A DNA stretch of 64,000 nt, taken from contig JADJEQ010000016.1 of assembly GCA_016709025.1 (NCBI GenBank), positions 62,001 through 126,000 of the forward strand, read 5' to 3'. Below the pieces are notes generated by a model. The model saw only the letters and a list, made by a program, of their open reading frames with translations. It did not search any database and had not been told where the DNA came from. The translations under genes were made by a program, and so were the position numbers. Source of the DNA: Bacteroidales bacterium (lineage in GTDB: Bacteria > Bacteroidota > Bacteroidia > Bacteroidales > Lentimicrobiaceae). Each line of letters starts with the position of its first letter. The stretch's first letter is position 1. Positions 28,701 to 37,621 of the stretch are shown in pieces.

Positions 28701-31700
28701 TCAGGCCAGATCAAACGGTCGTTGGTAATCGAGGTGTACCAGGGTGTAAATTCTACCGGGATTTCATATTCGTAATAGTTTTCTGTAAAGTCAGACCCAA
28801 CCCTGACGAAAACGGTCAGATCACCTTTTTCAAGTTCTTCATTTTCAATAGATTTTTCGGCATGGATGTACATTTTAAGCTTCTTATACTGCCTGAAATC
28901 AAAGTCGGTGGTTTTGTATGTTCCCCGTGCATCACCATCGAGCAGATTGCATACTTTGAGCACCATTGCCTGTTCGTTGAGCTGCTGGTAATTGGTAGTA
29001 CCAACATTTATTTCACGCTCGATGTCGGGAGGCAATACATAGGGGACGGGCACTCTACTGCCATTCTCCTCAATACTTACCGTTGAAAGATCAAATTTGG
29101 TTTCGCTCTGGTTGGGGTCAGGAATGTATTCACCCGGTGCAAGCAGATTGCTGTAGTACTTGCGCCATTCTCCCCTCACCAGTTCGAGCGTAGCCATACG
29201 GATGACCACTGGTCTGTCAAAATTCTTCAGAAACATACGCATAAAGCGGATGCTTTTAAAGTCCTGTATGTTTCCAATAACCTGGTCGGGACTCTGAACA
29301 GGAATTTTAAACTGATACCATTTTACGCGGCCTTTCGTTCCGTTTTCGAGCGGAATGTCGACGGCTTCGTAAACATCGGAAATGTAATTTTCTCCGACAT
29401 TCATCCGGTCGGGCCTTAGCTGAACTTTGTACTGAAAGTAACGTTCCTGTTCATTGAGTGTATTGTCAGCATTGATATCCTCAATGTTCGGGTTCCGGGT
29501 CGACTGGCTGTCATTGGTTTCGGATTGCTCGGATGCCGGGGAGTTACCATCAACGCCGTTGAAGGCCTTATATCGCTCTGTAACGCTGTTAAAGTCCGCA
29601 TTCTGATCGTAATCATCTCCAAGATAATAATGGTAATTATCACTTCCGGGATCATTAAAAGCGTTTTGGAATGCCTCGGATGAGGTCCCGTATAAATTGG
29701 CAATCCTGTTGAGGTAATCACTTTCAAAAAACGACCGTTCATCCTCGTCCATCAAACCATCGTAACCGACATCCTGGAAAGGCCTGGATTCAATGTTGTT
29801 GTCAAATCCGTTTACCAGTGCCTGAAGGGTGGGAACCCTTCCCCAGATGGTTGTGTCAACGTTTTTAACCTCTGCAGATGTAGGCAATCCGTTTTCATAG
29901 CTTTTCCTGCTATCCCTGAGAATATCTTCCGACACATCACCAAGATTGAAATACAGTTCCCCTCCGTTGAGCAGGGAATCCTCTGTAAATGGATCCATCA
30001 TCCAGAATTCGATGTATTCCACATTGGAGGCCTCAAAATCGGTTGATTCAATCTTACGCATAATCCCGCCCCAGCGTGTTCTGGGCATCAAAAGGCTACC
30101 TGTTTCCGAGATACCTTTTGATATACCGGTGGGTAAAACATCAAAATTATAAGGGCCTTTCTCCTCAGGGAAATAAGAGAGGTTAAACATGGAGATGTTC
30201 ATTGGCGTGCCGTTGGGAGCATCCGCATTGGGGAATAGCTCGGATTCCCTGACATTTCTGACGGAATTTCTTGAAAGCTCGTTCTTTTTGTTATCACCCA
30301 GATCGGGACTAAGGCTGCTGTTTTTATCGTAAAACAACTGGGCAATGGTGTACCATGAAAATTTAGCACGGTTGTAACCATAGTCTAATCCGGAACCCGG
30401 AGATGCTTCAGGGAACATATCTCTTGAGGTCTGTCCCTGAGGGGTACTGGCAATAAACCAGGTTCCGATATTTTTCAGGTCGATGGTCGATTTGGCTCCT
30501 TCAAAATCATCAATATAGGAGGTTCCGGACTGACCAATTGCCTTGGAATGGCCGGGAATAAAATGTGCAAATTCCCCGTCAACCTGGATTCGGGAAATGG
30601 TTTTTGTATTGTAGAAAGGCAGTTTATCGATCAGTTTCGTCAGTTTCATCGACTCTGTCTGATAGCTGAAGTTAACACCCCACATGGTATTGGAGATTGG
30701 CTCCTGTCCGTAGTTGGTTTTTTGTGTGAGCGGACGTTCGTGCAGGTTCAGCAGGGTAGCCCCGATCAACAGGTCTTTGTTAACCTTGTAATCGACATGC
30801 ATCCCCATCAGGGTCTGGGTCTGCAGATTGAAGGTTGCATTGTTTTCGAGCGAAATGTTGATGGGTGTACCCGAATTCATGATACCTTCGTTGATGATCT
30901 TCACCCTGCCCAGGGTGTAGTCAACGGTGTAATCAACATTCTCGGTCAGGGGAATACCGCCGGCTGTAACACGCACCGACCCCTGTGGAACATTGAGTGC
31001 GTTGAGCGAAATTTCGGACCCTCCCGAGGATTTGTAAAGGCCTTCGAGAATAAAGCGGTTCTTGTCAGGGTATTGCTGGGCACCACTCTTGGTCAGTGAA
31101 TAAAGTGAATCGTAACAATACTTGTCTGCAAGATTCTGGTCGTTGAGTTTGCTGCGCAGGTAACTGCCGAATGGTTCCCTGATGGTGAAAAATACCCGGC
31201 CGTTTGAAGCCTGGATGGTACCTCCCTGGCGGGCAGCGTTGTCGATAAAGTCAAAAACCCCATCGTGCGGTGGATTCTGAAGGTTGTCAAGGTTGTCAAA
31301 GTTGAACACCCGGATCAGGGGCACGCCTTTCACGCCTTCAGGCCCATCGGTAAAATATCCTGTCGGAACAGTATTTTCATTTCCTGAATAAAGGATGTTC
31401 AGGATAAAATCTTCACGGTTGAGCTGAAATGCACCGATGTTATAAACGTTTTTCATCATGAGGTTCCACATGGGGACCTTTGTGTTCAAAGCAGTACTCT
31501 TTAGAAGCTTTACCATCAGGGTGTTAGGAGGCGTGATTCCCTGATCGGAAAATTCACCTACCTGGTAAATGCTGTCCTGCCCGATAACCGTGTATTGGTA
31601 AGCAACCGCCAATACCTGATCGGAATTAAGGGTTGAGTTAAGCGAAATAAAACCAAGCTTTGAGTTGTAGGAGAATTCGGAGGTGTTAAGCTTACGGGCA

Positions 31701-33010
31701 TTCTCGATCTTCTCATAATCAAGCCCTGAAACATAACCAAAGGGAGCACCGGTCAGGTAATCGGTTATTTTGTTGATATTGCGGATGATGGCAGTATCGA
31801 ATTTGGTAAGCAGGTCGTTCGATTGGTTATCGGGGTAAGTCTGCCATGCATTGGGTACTATGGACTGATTGTAAGGATTTTTCTCAGCCAGATCCATAAA
31901 TGCCACGATGTTTCTGTTATCAGTAACAGCTGGTCCTATGTTGGTGACCCAAACTTCAATTTTGGTAATGTTGATGTTTGAATTCACAATGGGCAGTGTA
32001 CTCAGCGCGTTGTCGTAGTTGTCGGCGAAAGACTGGGCAAGGAAGAAGTGCTTGTTTTCTTCATAATCGAGGGCCTTTACGCTGAATTTACTGGTTTGCG
32101 CCCCACCCTGAACAGTGATGTTTGAAGTTTCGCTCTTCTGTTGTGAAAATACACCGGTTACTGTTGCCTTGCCAAACTGTAATTGTGTTTTCAAACCAAA
32201 GAGGCTCTGGCTTCCGGTGATCAGGGTGCTGTTGAGCGGGAAGGTAACGTCGCCGGCCTCAATCAGTTTAATAATTTCATCTTCCTTACCTTCGTATTTG
32301 AGTTTGAGTTTTTGCTCAAATTCAAAGGTAGCTTCTGTGTTGTAGTTGGTATTGAATTCAATTTTGTCGCCGATTTTAGCCATTACACTCATTTGAATGC
32401 GCTGCTGGAAATCGAAATTTGTGCTTTTGCGCTGTCGTGGGTCGAGTGCCGGATCGTCGCGGCGGTTGGAGAGGATACCAAATGTAACCTCTGCACTTCC
32501 CTGGGGGCGTATGTCGATGGTGTTACCACCAAAAATCCGGTCGAACGCTTCCCCACCGATGTGAATCTGCGGAATAATACCGGTACGGCTTGCTGCACCT
32601 GCTGAAACAGCCCGTTCGCGCCAGTAGTTCTGCAATGAACGATTCATATCCAGTTGCTTGTATTCGTCCAGGCTATAGGGAGTCGGTGAAGTGAGCTGCA
32701 AATCCCCGGCTTTCTGAACGTAAGTATAGGTCTGGGTAACCGGGTCGTAAATGAAATCTTCAGAGAAATTGGAAGGATTTCCCAGGAACATCTTATTTTT
32801 ATCAGTAGGCACGGTTATGGTGCCTGGTTCCGGTTCGGGAAGGGGATACGGTAAATCACCACCAGGCAGGGTAGTGTCGGGCGGTGTTACTGCCGCTTCA
32901 TTTACTTCAGCATTGTATTGAAGACCAGGTGATGCCGGGATGCCCCAGGCGATGGAAACAATAAAAAACAGAACAAAAAGCCGCAACGAATATTTTACAA
33001 TACGCTCCAA
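25754..33010 (-). CDS. sprA: SprA, outer-membrane translocon of the type IX secretion system
   Basis: 2418 residues, the family's size. SprA forms a giant 36-strand beta-barrel through which T9SS cargo passes. Signal peptide (SLRLFVLFFIVSIAWGIPA), then a proline-rich stretch, then the motif-rich barrel region (TVTGVFSQQKSETSNITVQGG, DYLTGAPFGYVSGLDYEKIEN, FEGAKSTIDLKN, GTWFIAS), with many alternating strands up to SLRFTLAQ at the C-terminus, as expected for a barrel end. The start codon is TTG at 33010: an in-frame TGA lies three codons upstream, and the signal peptide begins right there. No frameshift over 7.2 kb. ruvA is 115 bases upstream, the arrangement known in Bacteroidota. It should export the cargo proteins in this window. 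Confidence 0.97.
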   Translation of the reverse strand: MERIVKYSLRLFVLFFIVSIAWGIPASPGLQYNAEVNEAAVTPPDTTLPGGDLPYPLPEPEPGTITVPTDKNKMFLGNPSNFSEDFIYDPVTQTYTYVQKAGDLQLTSPTPYSLDEYKQLDMNRSLQNYWRERAVSAGAASRTGIIPQIHIGGEAFDRIFGGNTIDIRPQGSAEVTFGILSNRRDDPALDPRQRKSTNFDFQQRIQMSVMAKIGDKIEFNTNYNTEATFEFEQKLKLKYEGKEDEIIKLIEAGDVTFPLNSTLITGSQSLFGLKTQLQFGKATVTGVFSQQKSETSNITVQGGAQTSKFSVKALDYEENKHFFLAQSFADNYDNALSTLPIVNSNINITKIEVWVTNIGPAVTDNRNIVAFMDLAEKNPYNQSIVPNAWQTYPDNQSNDLLTKFDTAIIRNINKITDYLTGAPFGYVSGLDYEKIENARKLNTSEFSYNSKLGFISLNSTLNSDQVLAVAYQYTVIGQDSIYQVGEFSDQGITPPNTLMVKLLKSTALNTKVPMWNLMMKNVYNIGAFQLNREDFILNILYSGNENTVPTGYFTDGPEGVKGVPLIRVFNFDNLDNLQNPPHDGVFDFIDNAARQGGTIQASNGRVFFTIREPFGSYLRSKLNDQNLADKYCYDSLYSLTKSGAQQYPDKNRFILEGLYKSSGGSEISLNALNVPQGSVRVTAGGIPLTENVDYTVDYTLGRVKIINEGIMNSGTPINISLENNATFNLQTQTLMGMHVDYKVNKDLLIGATLLNLHERPLTQKTNYGQEPISNTMWGVNFSYQTESMKLTKLIDKLPFYNTKTISRIQVDGEFAHFIPGHSKAIGQSGTSYIDDFEGAKSTIDLKNIGTWFIASTPQGQTSRDMFPEASPGSGLDYGYNRAKFSWYTIAQLFYDKNSSLSPDLGDNKKNELSRNSVRNVRESELFPNADAPNGTPMNISMFNLSYFPEEKGPYNFDVLPTGISKGISETGSLLMPRTRWGGIMRKIESTDFEASNVEYIEFWMMDPFTEDSLLNGGELYFNLGDVSEDILRDSRKSYENGLPTSAEVKNVDTTIWGRVPTLQALVNGFDNNIESRPFQDVGYDGLMDEDERSFFESDYLNRIANLYGTSSEAFQNAFNDPGSDNYHYYLGDDYDQNADFNSVTERYKAFNGVDGNSPASEQSETNDSQSTRNPNIEDINADNTLNEQERYFQYKVQLRPDRMNVGENYISDVYEAVDIPLENGTKGRVKWYQFKIPVQSPDQVIGNIQDFKSIRFMRMFLKNFDRPVVIRMATLELVRGEWRKYYSNLLAPGEYIPDPNQSETKFDLSTVSIEENGSRVPVPYVLPPDIEREINVGTTNYQQLNEQAMVLKVCNLLDGDARGTYKTTDFDFRQYKKLKMYIHAEKSIENEELEKGDLTVFVRVGSDFTENYYEYEIPVEFTPWYTSITNDRLIWPDANRMEIEMDKLVKAKQLRNEAMGMPGSMITVITPFEVYDGDNKITVVGMPSLNDVKAFMIGVRNPKKRNPGDTDDGENKCAEIWVNELRLTDFDEKSGMAATARVSANLADLGNVVVSGSYYTPGFGSIEKKVNERLQESVRQFDVATNIQLGKFFPEKVGIKIPMHIDYSETRSTPKYNPLDPDILYNEAIKDLDNSGKDSVRNKVQDITRRTNINFVNMRKEKVGAKGKPRIYDVENFDFTYSYSHIYHQNVDIQYDDRKNYRGGIGYNFINNPKIVKPLQGVKFLQSKSLAIIKDFNFYYMPKMFSFRTDMNRQYNERLLRNKSDALVLIEPTFVKTWDWNRLFDLKFDLSQSLKLEYQANANAYVNEPPGRIDRNADDYKLKRDSIWDEINSMGSMNRFTQNMSLNYIVPINKIPLFNWINMNARYASTYRWEASPRSIQSIMGNTIENSNTININSSARLTNLYNKVGFLRKIGQSGKSNTPQRPGPGSRQGGVEKDVKKEEPVVDLAADSTKAKKSSEIFKVLGTGFVKLLIGFKDVQFNYTESNGTLLPGFIPVPDVLGIKLNDAAPGLGFAFGSQENIQNRAVQNGWLTSDTLLNIAYVTRLTKNLTARATYEPFPEFRIEFTADKTESFGHQEYFKANREGEFKATSPQDRGSFSISFFAWKTAFVKDGDENISPTFEQFKENRRVIAARLSAENPLSTGIDSTGYPVGYGPGSQEVLIPAFIAAYSGRDPKQIEMTPFPKIPYPNWSFRYGGLSKLDFFKKYFKTINLAHTYRSTYAVGNYVSNIDFLEEMGFPSNFDVAGNFIPQNRIDAVTITEQFSPLLGIDMTWNNSLLSKIEYKKSRNLALSFVNNQLTEVSSNELVIGLGYRFKDVKLNISSGGKKQQLKSDLNIKMDVSIRDNKTLLRRLDEDINQISTGNRMVSINSSADYVINQRFNVRFFFDKTITNPFVSSQFPNSTTNAGVSLRFTLAQ

Positions 33011-33125
33011 GAAACCTCAGTATTTTATGTGTGTTAACCAATCGGGTCAACGGATTAATAACCTGATGATTGCAGGTTCCCACAACCTTCCCATCTCTTC
33101 AGGCCTCCGTTTATGTTTTGTTGTA

Positions 33126-33710
33126 TTACATGATTTTCAATGCACTTTTAATCAGTTGTTCAACTGTTAATGAAGTACCATCGTCTTTTAAAATTTTTTC
33201 GATCGTTTTCTCTGCCAGTGTCTTGTTGAAGCCAAGCATAGTTAAAGCAGATAACGCCTCTTCTTTCTTTGTATTGTGCGGACTTCCCAAAATTTCCTTC
33301 AGACCAGGGTCTTTGCCAAGCTTATCTTTCAGGTCAATAATTATCCGCTGGGCTGTTTTACCGCCAATACCTTTAACCCGCTGGAGAAGGGGTACATTTC
33401 CGGAAGCAATTGCAGCTGTTATCTCTTCAGGTGTAAGAGAAGAAAGTATAAGCCGGGCTGTCCCGGCTCCCACGCCTGAAACAGAGATCAGATGCCTGAA
33501 AAGAACCCTTTCCTGCTCTTTCGCAAATCCAAATAACACCATAGCATCCTCACGAACAGCCAGATGAGTAAGTAACCTGCAGTTCTCCAGGCCTTTAATC
33601 TGAGAGTAGGTGTTGACAGAAATCGAAATATCGTACCCGATACCCTGGCAATCAATAACAACGGATGCCGGCGTTATTTCACTGATCTTTCCTTCAATAA
33701 ATGCATACAT
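33126..33710 (-). CDS. ruvA: Holliday junction DNA helicase subunit RuvA
   Basis: 194 residues. OB-fold N-domain (MYAFIEGKISEITPASVVIDCQGIGYDI), tandem helix-hairpin-helix motifs (LISVSGVGAGTARLILSSL and LQRVKGIGGKTAQRIIIDLKDK) and the C-terminal RuvB-binding domain (EEALSALTMLGFNKTLAEKTI). RuvA tetramers hold the Holliday junction while RuvB drives branch migration. ATG at 33710. It is upstream of sprA on the same strand and divergent from maeB. Confidence 0.97.
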   Translation of the reverse strand: MYAFIEGKISEITPASVVIDCQGIGYDISISVNTYSQIKGLENCRLLTHLAVREDAMVLFGFAKEQERVLFRHLISVSGVGAGTARLILSSLTPEEITAAIASGNVPLLQRVKGIGGKTAQRIIIDLKDKLGKDPGLKEILGSPHNTKKEEALSALTMLGFNKTLAEKTIEKILKDDGTSLTVEQLIKSALKIM

Positions 33711-34011
33711 AAGCTGGCATTGTACCTGTTAACCGGCAAAAATAAAGATAATAGTTTGATTATGGAGGTTTTTTGTCTGAAAACAGTATAACAGACTTCC
33801 TGATTTGACTAAGATGTTACCTGGGTTATGGAATGTTGAGCGGTTTAACGGCATCAGGAACTATTGCGCACCTGAGCATGATTTTGGAAACAGCCCCCCG
33901 CAGTGGTGCTGTTTTGACAGGATTGTAATCCGGGGAATCCTGCTAAATACAGACAATTTAAAAGCCTCAGGTTTTAGTCAGAAAATAGTTGAAATAGTTC
34001 TTCGGTTTCTT
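33711..34011. other. Intergenic region between ruvA and maeB
   Basis: No gene or recognised RNA. It holds the divergent control region; a clear maeB promoter lies at its right end. Confidence 0.5.
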
Positions 34012-34042
34012 TTTGTTTGTCTTGTCTGGTTTCATACATTTG
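34012..34042 (+). promoter_or_regulatory. Bacteroidota-type promoter of maeB
   Basis: TTTG at 34012-34015, 19 bases, then TACATTTG at 34035-34042, an exact fit to the TTTG-N19-TAnnTTTG consensus. Predicted start about 34049, about 50 bases before the ATG. Confidence 0.75.
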
Positions 34043-34097
34043 CTATAATTGTTTAACAACAAATTCATCCGGCGACCACCCACAAAAATTAATACAT

Positions 34098-36383
34098 ATG
34101 AAAGTCCCTTTAAGTAAAAAGAACGCTCTGGCTTATCACGCCGAAGGAAGGCCGGGTAAAATTGAGGTTGTTCCAACCAAGCCTCATCATTCACAATATG
34201 ACTTATCGCTGGCTTACAGTCCGGGTGTAGCCGAGCCCTGTCTCGAAATCAAGGCTAACCCGGAGGATGTATACAAATACACAGCAAAGGGAAACCTCGT
34301 TGCGGTAATATCAAATGGGACTGCGGTGCTCGGCCTGGGCGATATCGGCCCTGAAGCCGGGAAACCTGTGATGGAAGGGAAGGGGTTGCTGTTTAAGATT
34401 TTTGCCGATATTGATGTCTTTGACATTGAAATCAACGACAAAACCATCGATGGGGTGGTGAATACCGTAAAGGCCATAGCTCCTACTTTCGGGGGTATTA
34501 ACCTCGAAGACATTAAAGCACCCGAGTGTTTCGAAATTGAGGACAGACTTAAAGCAGCACTGGATATTCCGATCATGCACGATGATCAGCATGGAACAGC
34601 GATTATAACCTCGGCAGGCCTGCTGAACGCATTGCTGATCAATGGGAAGAAGATAGAAGAAATAAAAGTGGTGATCAATGGTGCCGGAGCGGCTGCTGTA
34701 TCATGCTCAAGACTTTACCTGTCACTTGGCCTCAAGCCGGAAAACCTGGTTATGGTAGATTCCAAGGGAGTGCTTAATAAGTCAAGAACCGATCTGAATC
34801 CGGTGAAGCAGAAATTTGTTACCGACCGCAATATCTCAACCCTTGCTGAAGCAATAAAAGGGACGGATATGTTTTTGGGGTTATCTGTTGCCGGGGTCGT
34901 TACTCCTGAAATGCTGATGAGCATGAACCCAAACCCCATTGTTTTTGCATTGGCAAACCCTGTTCCGGAGATAGCCTACGATCTGGCTGTTGCCACCCGC
35001 GCGGACATTATTATGGGTACCGGCCGTTCTGACTTCCCAAACCAGGTAAACAATGTCCTTGGATTCCCATATATTTTCAGGGGGGCGCTTGATGTAAGGG
35101 CTACGACCATCAATGAAGAAATGAAGCTGGCAGCTGCCCACGCATTGGCCGACCTTGCCAAACAGCCTGTACCTGAGGAAGTAAACATTTCATATCAGGT
35201 TACAAACCTCAAATTCGGCAAAGATTATATCATTCCCAAACCCAATGACCCCCGTCTGATTACAAGTATTGCCCCGGCTGTTGCCAAAGCCGCCATGGAC
35301 TCAGGTGTTGCCCGGAAGCCAATCTTAGACTGGGATAGTTACCGCGATGAACTGAGTAAGCGGCTGGGTCTCTCCAACCCATTGATCAGACAGATTAAGG
35401 CCCGGGCCAAGAAAAATCCTAAAAGAGTAGTATTTGCAGAGGCAGAAAACTATAAAATACTGAAAGCAGCTGAAATTGTTCTTGATGATGGAATTGCAAC
35501 ACCCATTCTCCTTGGTAACCGGGAAATCATTCTCGATCTCATTAAGACCAATGATCTTGAACTGGAGGGCGTTCAGATTATTGATCCCAGGTCGCCCGAG
35601 GAAGATGAACGCAGGGAAATGTTTGCGATGCAGTTTTATGAGAAACGGAAACGACGCGGAGTCAACCTGGTTGGTGCCCGTGACATGATGACCCACCGAA
35701 ATTACTTCGGGCCGAGCCTCGTAAATAATGGTTATGCCGATGCAATGATTTCAGGACTGACAAGCAGTTATCCTGCCACCATAAGGCCGGCGCTGAGAAT
35801 TATCGGTAAAAGAAAAGGCGCAAACATCGTATCGGGGATGTATATTATGCTCACTAAAAAGGGCCCCTTCTTTTTTGCCGATACAACAGTTAACATGAAT
35901 CCGGATGTTGATAAGCTGGTTGAGATTACCCTGCAAACAGCGGCTGCTGTAAGACAGTTTAATATTGAACCGCGGATAGCGATGCTCTCCTATTCAAACT
36001 TCGGATCCGTGGAAGGAAACATTCCGATTCTGGTGCGCACAGCTGTGGAAAAACTGCATCGTGAACATCCCGACCTGATTGTTGATGGCGATTTGCAAGC
36101 CAATTTTGCGCTGAACAACCAACTCCTTCGTGAGAACTTCCCATTCTCAAAACTGGTTGACGGTCCGGCCAACACGCTGATTTTCCCATACCTGACTGCA
36201 GGAAATATAGCATACAAACTGATTCAGGAACTTGGTGGTGCTGAAGCCATCGGACCCATACTGATGGGACTTGACAAATCGGTACATGTGTTGCAGATGG
36301 GTTCGGGAGTTGCTGAAATTGTAAACATGGTAACCATTGCGGTAATTGATGCTCAAAGCAACAACAACGACAGCCGGAAATAG
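34098..36383 (+). CDS. maeB: NADP-dependent malic enzyme fused to phosphotransacetylase-like domain
   Basis: 761 residues from the ATG at 34098; a longer frame starts at a TTG inside the promoter and is rejected. The malic enzyme part (about 1-425) converts malate to pyruvate with NADP: YSPGVAEPCLEI, GDIGPEAGKPVMEGKG, DDQHGTAIITSAGLLNAL and the nucleotide-binding VINGAGAAAVSC. The C-terminal part (about 430-761) is a phosphate acetyl/butyryltransferase fold (RVVFAEAENYKILKAAEIVLDDG), thought to be regulatory in MaeB. Divergent from ruvA and followed by mdh, so two malate-consuming enzymes sit side by side. Confidence 0.96.
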   Translation: MKVPLSKKNALAYHAEGRPGKIEVVPTKPHHSQYDLSLAYSPGVAEPCLEIKANPEDVYKYTAKGNLVAVISNGTAVLGLGDIGPEAGKPVMEGKGLLFKIFADIDVFDIEINDKTIDGVVNTVKAIAPTFGGINLEDIKAPECFEIEDRLKAALDIPIMHDDQHGTAIITSAGLLNALLINGKKIEEIKVVINGAGAAAVSCSRLYLSLGLKPENLVMVDSKGVLNKSRTDLNPVKQKFVTDRNISTLAEAIKGTDMFLGLSVAGVVTPEMLMSMNPNPIVFALANPVPEIAYDLAVATRADIIMGTGRSDFPNQVNNVLGFPYIFRGALDVRATTINEEMKLAAAHALADLAKQPVPEEVNISYQVTNLKFGKDYIIPKPNDPRLITSIAPAVAKAAMDSGVARKPILDWDSYRDELSKRLGLSNPLIRQIKARAKKNPKRVVFAEAENYKILKAAEIVLDDGIATPILLGNREIILDLIKTNDLELEGVQIIDPRSPEEDERREMFAMQFYEKRKRRGVNLVGARDMMTHRNYFGPSLVNNGYADAMISGLTSSYPATIRPALRIIGKRKGANIVSGMYIMLTKKGPFFFADTTVNMNPDVDKLVEITLQTAAAVRQFNIEPRIAMLSYSNFGSVEGNIPILVRTAVEKLHREHPDLIVDGDLQANFALNNQLLRENFPFSKLVDGPANTLIFPYLTAGNIAYKLIQELGGAEAIGPILMGLDKSVHVLQMGSGVAEIVNMVTIAVIDAQSNNNDSRK

Positions 36384-36473
36384 CAAAAACATATGCCAGG
36401 CGCACCTGCGGAATAAATACTTGAAGTAATCAAACAATTTCAGTATTTTGTTCAAAAGTTATATGCAATTTCC

Positions 36474-36481
36474 TACTTTTG
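36474..36481 (+). promoter_or_regulatory. -7 box (TACTTTTG) of mdh
   Basis: Fits TAnnTTTG; TTTG at 36447-36450 upstream is 23 bases away, longer than ideal. The leader would be about 65 bases. Confidence 0.5.
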
Positions 36482-36551
36482 TAGATGTGTATTTCCTTGC
36501 AGAATTCAGAATTGTCCCGAATAGTAATTATTGTTCAATAATTTTCGTAAA

Positions 36552-37496
36552 ATGAAGAAAATCACTGTAATTGGCGCCGGAAATGTAGGTGCTACCTGTG
36601 CAAATGTGATTGCACATAAAGATCTTACCCGTGAAGTAGTTCTTGTAGATATCAAAGAAGGTGTAGCAGAAGGCAAAGCCCTTGATATCTGGCAGACATC
36701 TTCCATCAACAATTTCAATACCCGGGTAATTGGGGTTACCAACGATTACCTCAAAACCAAGGGGTCTTCCATTGTTGTTATTACTTCAGGATTACCGCGT
36801 AAGCCGGGAATGAGCCGCGATGATCTGATCAAGACCAACGCATTGATTGTTAAGGAAGTTACAGAAAAGGTTGTCAAGTATTCACCTGAGGCTATCATTA
36901 TTGTGGTTTCAAATCCACTTGACGTGATGACCTATGCAGCTTACCGCGCGGCACGCAAGAACTCAAGCAAGGTATTCGGAATGGCTGGAATCCTTGATAC
37001 CGGCCGTTACAAGGCTTTCATAGCCGATGCGCTCGGAGTATCCCCAAAGGATATTCATTCTCTGCTTTTGGGTGGCCACGGTGACTCAATGGTTCCCCTG
37101 CCAAGGTTTACCTCGGTTTCCGGAATTCCCATCACCGATCTGCTGAATAAAGAAGAAATTGATAAAATCGTTGAAAGAACCAAGAAAGGGGGAGGCGAAC
37201 TGGTGAACCTGATGGGGACTTCTGCCTGGTATGCACCAGGTGCTGCCGCTGCTCAGATGGTTGAGGCAATTGTTGACGACCAGAAACGGATTTTCCCGGT
37301 CTGTACCCTGCTCAATGGGGAATACGGATTGAAAGATGTTTACATGGGCGTGCCGGTTAAGCTGGGCTCAAATGGAATTGAAGAGATTATTGAGCTTAAT
37401 CTCGAAAAGGAGGAGCAGAAAATGCTCGAAGATTCCGCCAATTCTGTCAAAGGCGTTATGAAAGTTCTCGACGACATGAACCTCTTCGAAGACTGA
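36552..37496 (+). CDS. mdh: Malate dehydrogenase (LDH-like type)
   Basis: 314 residues. Oxidises malate to oxaloacetate with NAD. Rossmann motif ITVIGAGNVGATCANVIA; the mobile loop GLPRKPGMSRDDLI with the Arg that marks malate rather than lactate specificity; the substrate Asn/Arg segment VVSNPLDVMTYAA; and the catalytic His in LLGGHGDSMVPLPR. The ATG at 36552 fits the family start; the frame opens 7 codons earlier with TTG. A terminator follows. It probably works with maeB and fumC (45965) in C4-dicarboxylate metabolism. Confidence 0.96.
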   Translation: MKKITVIGAGNVGATCANVIAHKDLTREVVLVDIKEGVAEGKALDIWQTSSINNFNTRVIGVTNDYLKTKGSSIVVITSGLPRKPGMSRDDLIKTNALIVKEVTEKVVKYSPEAIIIVVSNPLDVMTYAAYRAARKNSSKVFGMAGILDTGRYKAFIADALGVSPKDIHSLLLGGHGDSMVPLPRFTSVSGIPITDLLNKEEIDKIVERTKKGGGELVNLMGTSAWYAPGAAAAQMVEAIVDDQKRIFPVCTLLNGEYGLKDVYMGVPVKLGSNGIEEIIELNLEKEEQKMLEDSANSVKGVMKVLDDMNLFED

Positions 37497-37517
37497 TTCC
37501 GGATTAATTTTTAAGTT

Positions 37518-37554
37518 AAGCTGCTTCCCGATCTGCCGGGTGGCAGCTTTTTTT
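37518..37554 (+). terminator. Terminator of mdh
   Basis: Stem 37518-37524 with 37543-37549, extended by an inner CCCG/CGGG pairing, followed by a run of T. Confidence 0.85.
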
Positions 37555-37598
37555 ATATCCTGAACCCGGGGGAGGTGCCTTTTCCTTAAAGGATTTTA

Positions 37599-37606
37599 TA
37601 ATTTTG
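37599..37606 (+). promoter_or_regulatory. -7 box (TAATTTTG) of the sirtuin gene
   Basis: Fits TAnnTTTG and ends 15 bases before the ATG, so the message would be nearly leaderless. Confidence 0.5.
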
Positions 37607-37621
37607 CACTAAATTATTAAA

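Noticed and set aside
34017..34097. Upstream TTG start for maeB
   Set aside because: It would lie inside the promoter, and the added residues do not match the family; ATG at 34098 preferred.
36147..36455. Minus-strand frames under maeB
   Set aside because: Shadows of the phosphotransacetylase domain; no family match.
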